Assembly (NCBI GenBank): GCA_928212115.1
Contig: CAKMRJ010005745.1
Span: 219,120,075 to 219,184,074 of the forward strand
Length of the DNA: 64,000 nt
From: Lactuca virosa
Lineage: Eukaryota; Streptophyta; Magnoliopsida; Asterales; Asteraceae
Direction: 5' to 3'
Part shown: positions 33,165-43,930 of the stretch, piece by piece
How the letters are laid out: the number at the start of each line of letters is the position of its first letter
How positions within the stretch are numbered: position 1 is the stretch's first letter
Position numbers and translations under genes: made by a program
The notes under the pieces: model-generated
The model's input: only the letters and a program-made list of their open reading frames with translations
Databases searched by the model: none
Told to the model about the DNA's origin: nothing

Positions 33165-35240
33165 ATCCCTGAGTTGAGTGAGAATGTAGCCTTTCAATTC
33201 AAAATTGGCAGTTGCTGGAATCGCGGGTTGCACGAGTCCTGGGCCGATATCGTCACGCATCCTTCTTTTCCATTGGCCCATGAGCATTTCATCGATGTTA
33301 GCCATGGTGTTATCGGGTTGAGTTTCGGGGTCGCTTTCTTCTTTGTCTGTTTCGTACTCTAAATCCTCCTTCGTTAGATCACTAAAAGTGTCGTCGTCCT
33401 TCAGTGTCGTGCTAGATTCTCCAACTTTCTAGCCCTTTTTCTTGCGAAAGGCTTATTTGAGGCTCTTAAACGGTGACTTCTTTGGTGTTGAAGATGCTTC
33501 TACGGTTTTATCCTTGTCCTTCCTAAGAGTTGATTTCGGGTTTTCGAGTGGCGGGATCAAGGGTGTGCCTGATCCTCGGGTCATAAACACACTGCAAGAA
33601 ACAGAAAAACACGCGTAAAAAGAACAAAACTAAATTAAAAACGAAACTGAAATATTGCGATGGACTCGTCGAGTAGCTGCGACTGGACTCAACGAGTTCA
33701 AAGGAAAAACAGAAAAAAAATATAACTAAAATCCTAAAAACAGAAAAACTATATCTCAAAACTAATAACTAATTTACTAAAACAGTAACTTTGTGCAAGA
33801 TAGATCTCACACAAAGGATCGATAACACTAGCAATTAAAATTTATTTTAGAACCGTTCCCCGACAACGGTGCCAAAACTTGATGTGTGTTGAATGCACTA
33901 GTTTTAGTCCTACTTTTTAAATATAGTTTAGACACACAAAACGCAGTGTGCCTGTCAATTGGTGGTATAGTTAAGCAAGCAGGGTATCGAACACAGGGAA
34001 CGGTAAGTAAACTAACTACTAGAGTTATCTAAAAAAACAAATAATAAAAGAAAATAGGTTTTCTCTTGTTTTGCAAGACTAGAAACTTAAGCATTTAACT
34101 CAAACAAAGCAATTAACAGCTAAGCAAATAAAAATCAACTAAATTCATTAATAAAGGAGATTTCTGTTCAGGTTCAACTTACTTATTCCTATGGTTGATT
34201 TTATGGCACGTGCAATGGATTAATTTGTCATTGGCTACCGATTAATGTGATTAGGTTCATGTTCACTATTACTAATCCTTAGAAAACAGATCAATTCAAA
34301 CAGTGGCCAATTGGTTAAACTAATAAGTTTCCTAGTTTATTGATTCGGGTTACGTAAGACTTGTAGTTAGCTAATTAAATTACTAATTCAATTAACTTCT
34401 TGTATGGTTGTTCGTCACACAAGCTCACACATTGACTTACCTATTTTCTAGTTAACCCATAGTTTCATGTTCACTATTCCTAGGCATATAATATTGTTTT
34501 CACATAAATTCTATGAGCCAAGCAATTAAGAGATGTTCATGCAACTTAATAGCCTTGGTACTTAACAAAAAATAGTTATTGTCAACACATAAGGATCTTT
34601 AACAAGCTTAACAAAACAAAATTCACCAAATTAAATAATCCAAGCCATAAAATTCAAACCATAGTTATAAGTTTGTCTACCCTAAACAGAAGTTATAGTA
34701 TTTAGCTCATATTCATAGCAGAAAATATCTCACAAACTAAACCTAATGATTTAAACATGATGCAAACACTAGATTAAGAAAAAAGAATAAATTTGTGCCT
34801 TTCGATCTCCTCAAAATTGAATGCTAGGGTTGATCCTCGATTTCCAGAGCTCCAGCAGCACTCTTAATTGCAATTCAGTCTCCAAGGATTCCAGCTAGAG
34901 CTCCTTGTCTCGTGATTTTATGCCTTTTATATAGTTTTCTGAATACAGGGGAGACTCGTCGAGTCCATGACTGACTCGCTGAGTCCCTCACTTAAAATCC
35001 GTGTGCGGTAAGGTACTTGATGGTTCGCGAATGTTCGTGTCTACTCGTCAAGTGGGTGTCTAACTCGCCGAGTTCTTCAGGTTTTTGACTCTTTTTCTTC
35101 TTCCTTCAATTCCCGAGCTTCCGATTGCTAGTCCCGCTACCTTTTGCTTCCGAGCACATCTTTTAGGCTGAAAATACAATTCAAACACAATTAAGTATTA
35201 AGATTCTACACAAAATATATAACTAAATATGCACATATTA
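33165..35240. repeat. Array unit 4 joined to the original B 3' LTR
   Basis: The B piece 33165-33879 has the unit-2 variant CACGCATCC. LTR copy 5 (33880-35240) has the unit-2 variants GTGTGCCTG and GGGTTACGTAAG at its left. From about 34455 onward it diverges strongly from all other copies: many substitutions, and a deletion near 35196 removing about 40 bp. It ends ATATTA next to B's polypurine tract (minus-strand GTGTGGGGTATTTT at about 35241-35254). Confidence 0.9.
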
Positions 35241-36956
35241 AAATACCCCACACTTGACTTTTTCTTGCCCCCAAGCAAAACTAAATTTTAGCACACTAGC
35301 ATCACATAAGACAATCCTAATCAAAACCAGCCATTATGCCAAGACCGCAACGCATGCATTTGTGTCTAATGTTTTTCCTAAAGACACCCCTAATCCTAAA
35401 TACTTACAATCCTCATAAACACTCGCCCACTTCTTTTGAACAATGCTCATTTTATGCATCCCTCCGAATCCATCCGCAGAAAACTTTCTTAACCTCTAGG
35501 TATTTTTGGTTAAGCTACCCAAGCATACATAATCTAGAAAAACTACAACTTTTGATACCACAATGGAGCTCTTTTTGAATTCTTCGCTTCCTTGAATATT
35601 TAATCTTCAATTTATTTGAATTCACCACATTTTTGTTTGATTTTTGGTATCTCCAACCTTTTGATTCTTCAGAATTTTGATCTTTTGATCTTCGTACTTT
35701 GACTGCTCCAAAATTCTTGCAACTTTTTCTTGTAATATTCTCTCTCTCTTTTTTAACATGTATCTCTCTTTTTTTTTCACTCAATACCTACATGCTTAAT
35801 CAAGGGCGCTCGGCTTCAACCCTTATTGGTTAAAGGTATTAGTCTTCCTGGATACATTTCAAGTACACGATGCTAAACATGTAGCGTCCCTCAAACTAAG
35901 CGAGGTTGTGTTTTTGTCCCATGATTTCACTAGAATAAAGGGGGGCCACAAATGCATTATAACGTGTATAGGCTCAGCTAAACATTTGGGTCCTCAAAGA
36001 ATCATTAAACATAATACTAGCATGGTATGCTAATTGCTTGAAAAAAAAATTCTAAGTTAAACCATAGCAATTTTTATGAAATTTTTTTTAAAATTTATCT
36101 AAGATTCTAAAGTTTGACTAAATGTAACCAACCCCTACCCCCACACTTAATTTATGCAATGTCCTCATTGCATATTATGCATGATAAAGAACAATAAAAT
36201 AAAGAGGGAATTGGAACAAACTCCCCTGGGATAGTAGTTGCGAGGTTGATCGTCTTCATTGAAAGCTCCATCTTCAATTGATTTTGGACATGGGAACAGC
36301 TCATCCATGTCTTGGGCGTCAAATCTCGTGTGGTACAGCTCCTAATATAGACGGAAAAACTCTTAGAAACGCTCGGAAAATGATCTTCAAAAATGTAGCC
36401 AATTGTCGTGTCAAATGTCATCAAATCATCAGCTTGAAAGTTAAAATAAGGGTCAACTTGTCGAGTTCCTAGGGTGGCTCGCCGAGTTGAAGCGTAATGC
36501 TGGCAGAAGTCGAGTTTTTACACTTGGACTCGTCGAGCCCATATATGCACTCTCCGAGTCCATCGCTGTATGGACAAAATTTGTTTCTGCTCTAGGTCCG
36601 TTGCTCAAGTGTGTGGGTAATATCAAATTGATACTTTCCTTCATTTTCCTTCAATAAATAAGCTCTCAATAACCCCTTTCATTATCGAACTTGTAATTAG
36701 ACTCAAAACTTCTTCTCTTTTTTTCTCTTCTTGCCTAGACTTGATTTTTCTTGGTTAGACTTAACTCCATACCCTCGCATGCAATCCTCACCCTCAAACT
36801 GAAAAGATCAAAACAAACACAAGTGATAGGAAAGGAAAACAAATAAAACATCCTACATAATCCTAATTACTATAAGTTCAAACATAAATCAAAAGCAAAC
36901 AAAAACAAATCAAAATTGTCTCAAACCAAACCACACAAATAAAAATAAAAAGATAT
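35241..36956 (-). other. Element B 3' untranslated region with palindrome pairs
   Basis: No gene is supported. It contains ACTTGTCGAGT (36456-36466) with GCTCGCCGAGT (36477-36487), and ACTCGTCGAGC (36528-36538) with ACTCTCCGAGT (36549-36559). Both pairs are spaced 21 bp centre to centre. The remainder is low-complexity A/T-rich sequence. Confidence 0.65.
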
Positions 36957-38219
36957 CTATTCTTCATCATCATCTCCCATTCCGCTTCCTCTGGCTCCAC
37001 TTTGTCTTTGGCTTATCCTCTCATCCCAATTCCTAACACGAGGGTACCCGGGTCCATCCATTGGCGGTATTTGCAAATGGCTCATCATATGAGCAAGGGT
37101 CATGTGGATATAGTTCAAACTATAACCCAAATCATCTTGGTACCGCCTTACTTCCATGTTGTACTAATCCATCAGCACCTCGTCTTCCGCTAGAATTACC
37201 GGGGGTCTTCATGAACGTTCTCATGTCTTGGCCTAACGCGTCGACCCGACTCCTCGGGTGTCACAACCGCATCATCACTTGGAACTGTAAAATGACCGCC
37301 ACCATAATCTTCAACTATTCTTGCCCTTCGGTAAAGCATAATACTAAATGAAGGTGTAGGCACCATAGTGAGCATATTCCCGGCTCCTCTTTCCAACACA
37401 CCATATGACCTTGCCAAACGGGTCACAAACATCCCACCATTTATCTTTGAAGTAGTCCGATTCTTCATCGCTCCCTCGCCTAAATATTGTGCCAAACAAT
37501 AAGGAATGTTGCAAAATGTGTTTGGCATAATGATGCTCCATAAATAGAAGATGTCAAGGGTTGGGACTTTATCATCATCTTTTCGCATATTGATGGTACT
37601 AGCGATCAAACGATGAATCAAACGGTGAATAGGCGAACGAATGCTTCCCTCTTGAGCCGCCGAGGGGAATGTAAACTTTGTTGGTGATTGTGTTCCACCA
37701 TGTGGAAGCAACTGTACCCTCCGGTAAATCTTTATGGCGGTTTTCAAGAAATGCTCCAAAAGCTTCAGACATGACCACGAATTGGTCATAAATATTCATC
37801 CTCCATCCAAGCTCCGCAATACTACATTGGCGATACTCCCCGCCAAGATAAAATGTAAGGATACCCGGATTATAATAATCACTACCCCCTCGGAAGGCAA
37901 CGGTCGAGAAAAATTCCCATCATAATTCCTAGTACATCGGTTCCTGAATCCTAAACAATCTATTCCACCCATCACATGTAATGGTCACCCCGTTGTGCAT
38001 AAAAGTATTGACCAAATACAGGGTCAATTCTTCTTCCAATCCAACCTGCCCTAACCATTCCCAATTTATTTCATTTGAAACATAAATCTCCTTCTTCTTT
38101 ACCACATCCGGCTTCTTTTTCCAACGGACCATTGTTGACTTGGACTCAATTTGGGGGAAATTCAACCACGGAAAATCCTCTTGGTTGCCCTTTGAACTTT
38201 GACCCCTCCTGCTAGACAT
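36957..38219 (-). pseudogene. ATHILA ORF-1-like gene of element B
   Basis: The start is at 38219 (MSSRRGQSSKG). The first piece runs to a TAG near 37930 after RIQEPMY. Frame-shifted pieces then continue with YYNPGILTFYLGGEYRQCS, WWNTITNKVYIP and, at 37196-37650, IHRLIASTINMRKDDD, FYLWSIIMPNTFCNIPYCL and GMFVTRLARSYGVL, ending GDDDEE at 36957. The sequence E-P-x-Y...F.LGG...L/SIAE and the R-L-I-x-x-T-I...YLW...IPY pattern is what I recall of the ATHILA ORF-1 family of plant retroelements. Function is unknown; it is not env and not pol. It is broken by one stop and at least two frameshifts. Confidence 0.72.
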
Positions 38220-39141
38220 TTTCTGCAGAATAACACAAGGCAAAACACACAAAAACCACAGAATCATCAAAAATTAAAATCTAGACAATATGCGCATGGA
38301 CTCGTCGAGTCCATGACTGGCTCGGCGAGTCGGAAGAATTGCACGAGTCGCACTTCTTTTTCGTGAATAATCAGCCATCAAAACTCAAAATTTGTTTCAG
38401 GGGTTTGTCTAGGGTTGTATATCAAGTGTTAATTCACAAATTTTTTTAACTATAACACTCTAATTTGGCCAAAATCGAAACCCTAGAATTCAAGTAAATT
38501 TCAAAAACCGGATTTTTTCACAAATTAACAAATTAAGGCCATCAAAACACTAAATATCGAACCTTTGTCAGAAATAAGACAGAAAAATGTTACCTTGTTG
38601 GAAGATATTGGAAGAAATCAAAGGAATTGGAGATGGTTGCTTGAGAGGAACTTGGCACGTCGAGTAGGTGTCGGCTGGAGTGAATGAGGCCAATGTTTAC
38701 CAATTAGGGTAAATACCCTAATTTTATAGAATAGTAAAAATTATTATTATTATTATTATTTTCCGAAAATAGACCTACTCGTCGAGTAGGTGCCCCTACT
38801 CGTCGAGTAGATTCGTGATTCTTTAAAAAATTTCAGAGTTTTACGCACGGACTCGTCAAGCAGATAACCTGACTCGGCGAGTTATTTGTTCTGTTTGAAA
38901 AATTTTCAAAAATTTTACTCTCTTTAAAATAAATCCACCATACCCCACACTCAGACCTTGCTTGTCCTCAAGAAATCATTTTAGACAAATAAGAAGATTT
39001 AGATAGACAAATCCTAAGAAAACCAATAGAACACGAAAAATAAAACGAAAAAGGAAGGTAAAAAGGAAGCAAACTCTAATATCGGGTTGCCTCCCATAAG
39101 CGCTTCTTTTTTAGGAGTCTTTAGCTGGACTCCTTCCCGCT
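38220..39141 (-). other. B intergenic region with palindrome pairs and a TTA microsatellite
   Basis: Palindromes are ACTCGTCGAGT 38300-38310 with GCTCGGCGAGT 38320-38330; ACTCGTCGAGT 38777-38787 with 38798-38808; and ACTCGTCAAGC near 38851 with ACTCGGCGAGT 38872-38882. Pair spacings are 20-21 bp. A (TTA)n tract lies at about 38732-38760. On the minus strand TGGGAGGCAACCC (39084-39096) is a motif I associate with the region just after pol in Athila-like elements, here without any pol before it. Confidence 0.65.
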
Positions 39142-39785
39142 CTACGTTTCAGCGGCGTCCTCCATCGGGAATTCCTGCTTAATCCTTTGTGCTTTATACT
39201 TTGTTTTGTAAGCATGGATTTTTCTCTTATACGCCTTTTTCAACTCCTCCTTTCTCCTCCTTGTGGCATTTTCTTCAGATTTACGCTTTATCCCTTTACC
39301 ACATTTCTTCTTCTTTTCTTCTTCCGTGTGCCCCATCGTTTCCATTCCTCCTTTATCTACCTCAATCGCGTTTTCAGTCATCATTTCAACATCACTTGAG
39401 GTTACAGATTCTACCTCACTTTCTTCATACGCTTGAGAATCCGGTGGTTTAAAACTGAATACTTCAAAAGTGGTAGAAACTATAGCGCGAGGTTTGGTTT
39501 TCTTAATTGTGGTGGGCCAATGGAAGAGTTATGTTTAGCATTATTCCAAACCTTAGTGTTCTCTTCATCTTCCAAACTTTCCTTCTTGTCCTCTTGAAGT
39601 GCTTCCTCACATTTCAAATTTGTATCAAGACAACCCAAGTTTGTTTCTTCAAAATTGCTTAGATCTTCATTAGCTTCACTTTTTTCAAGTAGCTTCTCTA
39701 ATTCTCTTAAGTCTTTTTCGGCATCAAAGTTTTCTTCTAAAGAAAGCATGAATTGATTTGGATTATTTTCTTGCCAAAGTGACAA
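39142..39785 (-). pseudogene. B acidic/basic linker region after protease
   Basis: Two stretches in different frames. 39480-39785 (SLEENFDAEKDLRELEKLLEK, highly acidic) is in the protease frame after a stop at 39795. 39142-39384 is strongly basic (KKKKCGKGIKRKSEENATRR) and ends before the 3' region. In a complete Athila-like element RT would follow the acidic linker. Here no RT motif is present. No function is assigned. Confidence 0.55.
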
Positions 39786-39794
39786 CTCTCTTTC

Positions 39795-40463
39795 TTAAAG
39801 TTCATCATCCAAATCCATTGAGGAAGTCTTATCTTCTCTTGACTTTACATGCTTCTTCTCTTGATCGGCTTTAAAAATCACCAAATCACTACCCACCCTA
39901 AGTGTTAGTTTAGATTCACGCATATCTACTAAGGCACAAGCGATATTCAAGAATGGTCGCCCAAGAATGATTGGGACTTTTTGGTCCTCATCCATATCCA
40001 ACACTATGAAGTCAGCAGGAAACACTAATTTATCCACCTTGATGAGAAGATCTTCGCATACTCCCCTTGGATGTATTATTGTTTTATCGGCTAAATGGAT
40101 TGTCAGTTAAATAGGCTTTGGTTCCGGAATGTTTAGATTTTTGAAGAAAGAATATGGCATAATATTTATACTGGCCCCCGAATCGGTCAACGCATGAGTG
40201 GTAATTAAGTTTCCAAATTGGCAAGGTATAGTGATGCTTCCCGGATCGTCCATCTTCTCTGGCAGCTCATTCAAAACTATCTCTGCTACTTCTGCCATAT
40301 TCCTTCTATTCGTGAAGAGGCCCTTAAGCAAGCTTGCATATTTTGGCGTTTGAATTATTGTTTCAATGAACGGGATGTTCACTTGGAGTGCCTTTATATG
40401 CTCTATAAACTTCCTATACTCTTGAATATGTTCACCTTGTACGGCTCGACTCGGAAATGGCAA
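39795..40463 (-). pseudogene. Element B aspartic protease
   Basis: The active-site motif LTDSGASINIMPYSFFKNL lies near 40130-40190. N-terminal sequence FIEHIKALQVNIPF...YASLLKGLFTNRR and C-terminal sequence VPIILGRPFLNIACALVDMRE are typical of Athila-like proteases. A TAA at 40107-40109 interrupts an otherwise single frame to 39795. The protease would process the Gag polyprotein. Confidence 0.82.
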
Positions 40464-40503
40464 AGGAGGCTGGTAGGGTTTTAAAAGAAAGTCGTTTTTA
40501 TCA

Positions 40504-41407
40504 TCAGACCTTGGACTCGTCGAGTACCTGTCTGGGACTCATCGAGTCGATGTTCTTGTATGCGATTTCTGATTTTTGTCTTCTTTCCCTTGCACAGGTT
40601 TTGATTCTTCTTTCCAGATTGGACTTAAAGGAGTGTAAAATTTTCTCAAAATTTGTTGTTATTGCATTTACTTGAGCTATTCTTGGATTCTTTTTGGTAT
40701 TACTTGGAAGTCCACCCGGTTGTCTTTCGTTCACTTGTTGTGCAAGTTGGCCAAGCTACTTTTCAATGTTGAGAATAGAGGCTTGTTGATTCCTAATTAG
40801 AGCTTGTTGATCTTTCATCATAATTTGATGCTCTCTCAACATGTTTTGTTGATCCTTTATTGCAGCAACGGTATCGTTATGCCTTTTCTCGGATGTGGCT
40901 ACGAATCTTGTAAACATATCTTCTAAATTCGATTTCTTTTCTTGCACCGGCTCCTCCTTTTGAAAAAAACCTCTTGCTTTTTGCTTATACTTTTCCTCCT
41001 TCGCCTTCTTATACTGATCATATGGTAGCCATTCTTTCTTGGCTTTTCGCTAATCATCATCATATCTATCACTACTTGAATAACACACTTGGGCTTTTCG
41101 ATTCCCATTCTCATCAAGATCACAATCCTTAGTAAGGTGAGGCCCTCTAAAGTTATCACATCCCACTCTAATGGCATGGATGGATTGGTCCATCTTAGTC
41201 ATTCTTCGATCCATGCTCTCCAATTTTGCCATCATTGCTGCCATGTCATCGGAAATAGAGTTCAACACTCCTCGAGTTGAGTCATTCCTTGGGTTATGAT
41301 ATTCTCTAGACTGCTTAGAGAATTCTTCAATTAGCTCCTTTATAGCTGCGGGTGCTTTCTTCGTGAGTGGTCCTTGCGAGTCAAGGAGCTGCATAGTTGT
41401 CACATTC
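40504..41407 (-). pseudogene. Element B gag, C-terminal part
   Basis: It continues gag from the other side of G: LLDSQGPLTKKAPAAIKELI, DQSIHAIRVGC, FRGPHLTKDCDLDENG (cysteine motif like that of C gag), then the Q-rich segment QNMLREHQIMMKDQQALIRN. Stops occur near 41051 and 40756. Between gag and protease lie ACTCGTCGAGT 40515-40525 and ACTCATCGAGT 40537-40547, 22 bp apart. Its similarity to C gag shows the two elements are related. Confidence 0.82.
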
Positions 41408-43564
41408 TGTAATGCCCGTGTTTCTGGGTTAGGCATTAATGATGATGTGATAGTCTAGGTTGACCTTTGTAACCCATTTTGAAATAATAGAAGTGTATTA
41501 TTTGAGTATTGTGTGTTTTGTGCTTAATTGTGTGTCTTAAATGAATTAAGAATAAAAATAAGCGTGAAAATGAAATGTTAGATAAACCCAATATTGATAC
41601 ACGAAAACGTAGTGGTCGTGACGAGGTTTCCGAATATATAAAGAATGCCGAAATCCGAGTTATAACGAAGAAGTTATGATATGTCGAAGTTTCGTGACAG
41701 AACCGGCACGACGCTGAATGACGTAAAATATGAATTTAAGATAGAGCAATATCTAGCCTTAGTGATCTAAATGAAAGTCGTAGAATACGTTAAACCGAGA
41801 GCGTGCATAAAAAGAACGTCTAAATCTGACTTCGTATGAGGAAGTTATGATTTTTCTAAGTTTCAGCTTAGCAGTATGCAACCCGAAGTTCGATTTTGAG
41901 ATCGAGTGATTTCTAGCCGAAACAATCTAAACGAGAATTGAAGATCTCGTCAATATTAGTGCAACGGTAAAAAGACAGATGAAAACGGACGTCGGATGAA
42001 GAAGTTATGGATTTATAACGGAGTTTTCCTGTCCCGACCTACTAAAAATAATATAATAAAAATAAAGTCAACATTAGCCAACGGAGTCTAAAAGAGAGCT
42101 GTAGAGCATGATCTCACCTACGCGTGGATATAAAGAACGTCGAAAACGGAGCTCGTATGCAAAAGATATGAATTTCTGAAGTTCGGAACACATTATTCGA
42201 GGCTGTGTCAGAACTCACGAGGTGAGCACAGTGCTCACGACGTGAGAACAGAATGGACGTCCTCCAGAGCAAGTGGACGAATGACGAACGCAGTGACCTA
42301 CTGTGCTCACCACGTGAACACTTAAAACTCACGACGTGAGTACAGAAGGCTGGCCCTATAAATAGAATTCAAGGGGCAGCCGAGTTTGGTTGCTCAATCT
42401 CTTCTCTCTCACTCCCGATACTCTCTCTAAGCCCTATTTTAAACCCCCCCCCCCCCCCCGAAGCCCCGGTATCATCCCGAGACCCGAAGACAGTCCCGAA
42501 GCACCAAAGATCCCAAAAAGAAAAGAGTTTACGAGCCGAAGCCCTGCCCGCGAGGAGCCCGGTGCGTGAAGATCTCCCGGTTTCACCTAAGAACACTACT
42601 CTTAGAGTCGTAGTGCTGTCCGATCATCTTCTGATCAAGTGAGTGTATATTCGTTTTCTTCTAACACATAGATATGAAGTATTCTTTATAAAATATGTGC
42701 TCTGTGTTTATGTATTATTTGTTTATTTGAACTAGTTGTTGAACGGATGTTTTGTACAGGTTTTAAGCTGTATATAAATGTATATATTTTATCTACTAAT
42801 ACGTTGGGTAGAACATGGGTAGACAGTTGGTGTGTGATAAAATAAAATGATGAGAGGCCTCGATGTTTTTGTTGATCTAGTCATCTAGCGGAGTATGGAT
42901 GACGACCACGGACTCTTTCTTGACAGTCCAGTGGAACACTAGCAGGCTCATAACCTGTAGGTGTTGTGAACGATGTGTTCACCGGTGTACTATATCCCCC
43001 TCATCGTTGCCTTTAGGACATCTATTGTTAAGGAAACCCCTTTGCAGTAATGTCCGTCCCGATGAAAATCCTAGATTAGGTCCCTTGTAATAGTTGTTGT
43101 TTTAGGGACATAAAGTGAGGATAACGGGAATGGGTAATCGGGTTATTGTTGGTTGATGAACTAAATATAATTATTTATTGTGGGTTGAAAACCCTATATG
43201 CTCACCAGGCTCCCAAGCCTGACCCACTCAGTTTTGTTGTATTACAGGTAGTGGCGCGAGAGCATAAGTTGGATGACTTATCAAGATCTTTTGATATTAG
43301 ACCAGTTGTTATATGTAACTGTTGTATGGTCTATCTTTTGTTGTTTATGCTTTTGGTCTGTTTATCGGAACATGACATCCCGAATATTGTTATATAATGA
43401 AAATGCATCTCTTGATGAAATGCTTTGGTAAATATTATTTTATCATATTTTGTTTTTGGGAACAAATTCCGCAACTCTTTTAAATCAAAGGATTTACTCT
43501 GAAACTATTTTAAAAAGCATAAATGAAACCGGTCTTTTCTGGCCATGATTTTGGGGATGTCACA
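41408..43564 (+). repeat. Element G 5' LTR
   Basis: The LTR runs from TGTAATGCCCG to GATGTCACA. It carries a C-homopolymer near 42447-42460 and, in the second half, several short hairpins (GGACT/AGTCC, CAGG/CCTG, GAAC/GTTC) around 42900-42990. Confidence 0.94.
42214..42364 (+). promoter_or_regulatory. Element G promoter: two palindrome pairs and TATA
   Basis: CTCACGAGGTGAG (42214-42226), CTCACGACGTGAG (42234-42246), CTCACCACGTGAA (42306-42318) and CTCACGACGTGAG (42328-42340). Centre spacings are 20 and 22 bp. TATAAATA is at 42357-42364. The 3' LTR repeats it at 49311-49437, where the third site reads CTCATGACGTGAA, so both LTR versions appear to derive from CTCACGACGTGAA. Confidence 0.75.
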
Positions 43565-43566
43565 GT

Positions 43567-43579
43567 TGGTATCAGAGCA
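43567..43579 (+). other. Primer-binding site (initiator Met tRNA), element G
   Basis: TGGTATCAGAGCA lies two bases after the LTR end. Confidence 0.95.
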
Positions 43580-43930
43580 TTAGTTTAAGCGAACTAGAAA
43601 TTTTTAGGGTTTCTAGACTTAAACTTAAAATGTTAAGTGATGATCGTGAGGTGTGTGTCTGTCATATTTTAGACACGAGCACTAGTTTATTTTAGGAGAG
43701 TTACCTAAAATGCTTTTATGTGCTAAATGTTATATTTTCCATATGTGATATTAATTGTTCGGATCTATGGTTTGTTGCCAACCGGATCTGGAAACCTTAT
43801 GTGTTTAGGATTCTAAGCGTATAACGACGGTATTAGAACTAGCATATAAACGTTTCAAAGTGATAAGGACGATTTGATTTCTATCGTGATTGAGGATCTA
43901 AATTCACCTTATTCGGTTTATAGATCAAGA

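Larger units (their letters stand above)
21527..35240. repeat. Tandem array of ~3.09-kb chimeric B/A units
   Basis: Five B LTRs start at 21527, 24616, 27704, 30793 and 33880 (periods 3089, 3088, 3089, 3087). Between consecutive LTRs lie an identical A-LTR piece (about 975 bp from GGACCCTTTGGG to TTTTTGGGTTAT) and a B leader/gag piece (about 715 bp from ATCCCTGAG to CCAAAACT). Copies differ at very few positions by eye. The sources are contiguous in the right part of B, at 51056-54140. The array reads as amplification of that segment with a new junction GGGTTAT/ATCCCTGAG. Confidence 0.93.

Noticed and set aside
22634..33759. Repeated sets of identical small ORFs (about 60-107 residues) at 3.09-kb steps, looking like a tandem gene family
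   Set aside because: They read LTR and leader sequence, include simple hairpin repeats, have no domain, and recur only because the DNA unit is repeated.
37002..37351. Plus-strand ORFs opposite the ORF-1-like gene
   Set aside because: Shadows of the minus-strand gene, with no motif of their own.
42447..42460. C-homopolymer (also near 49543 and 17820) as a functional G-quadruplex
   Set aside because: A single run on the minus strand, variable between the two G LTRs; probably a slippage or sequencing-prone tract.
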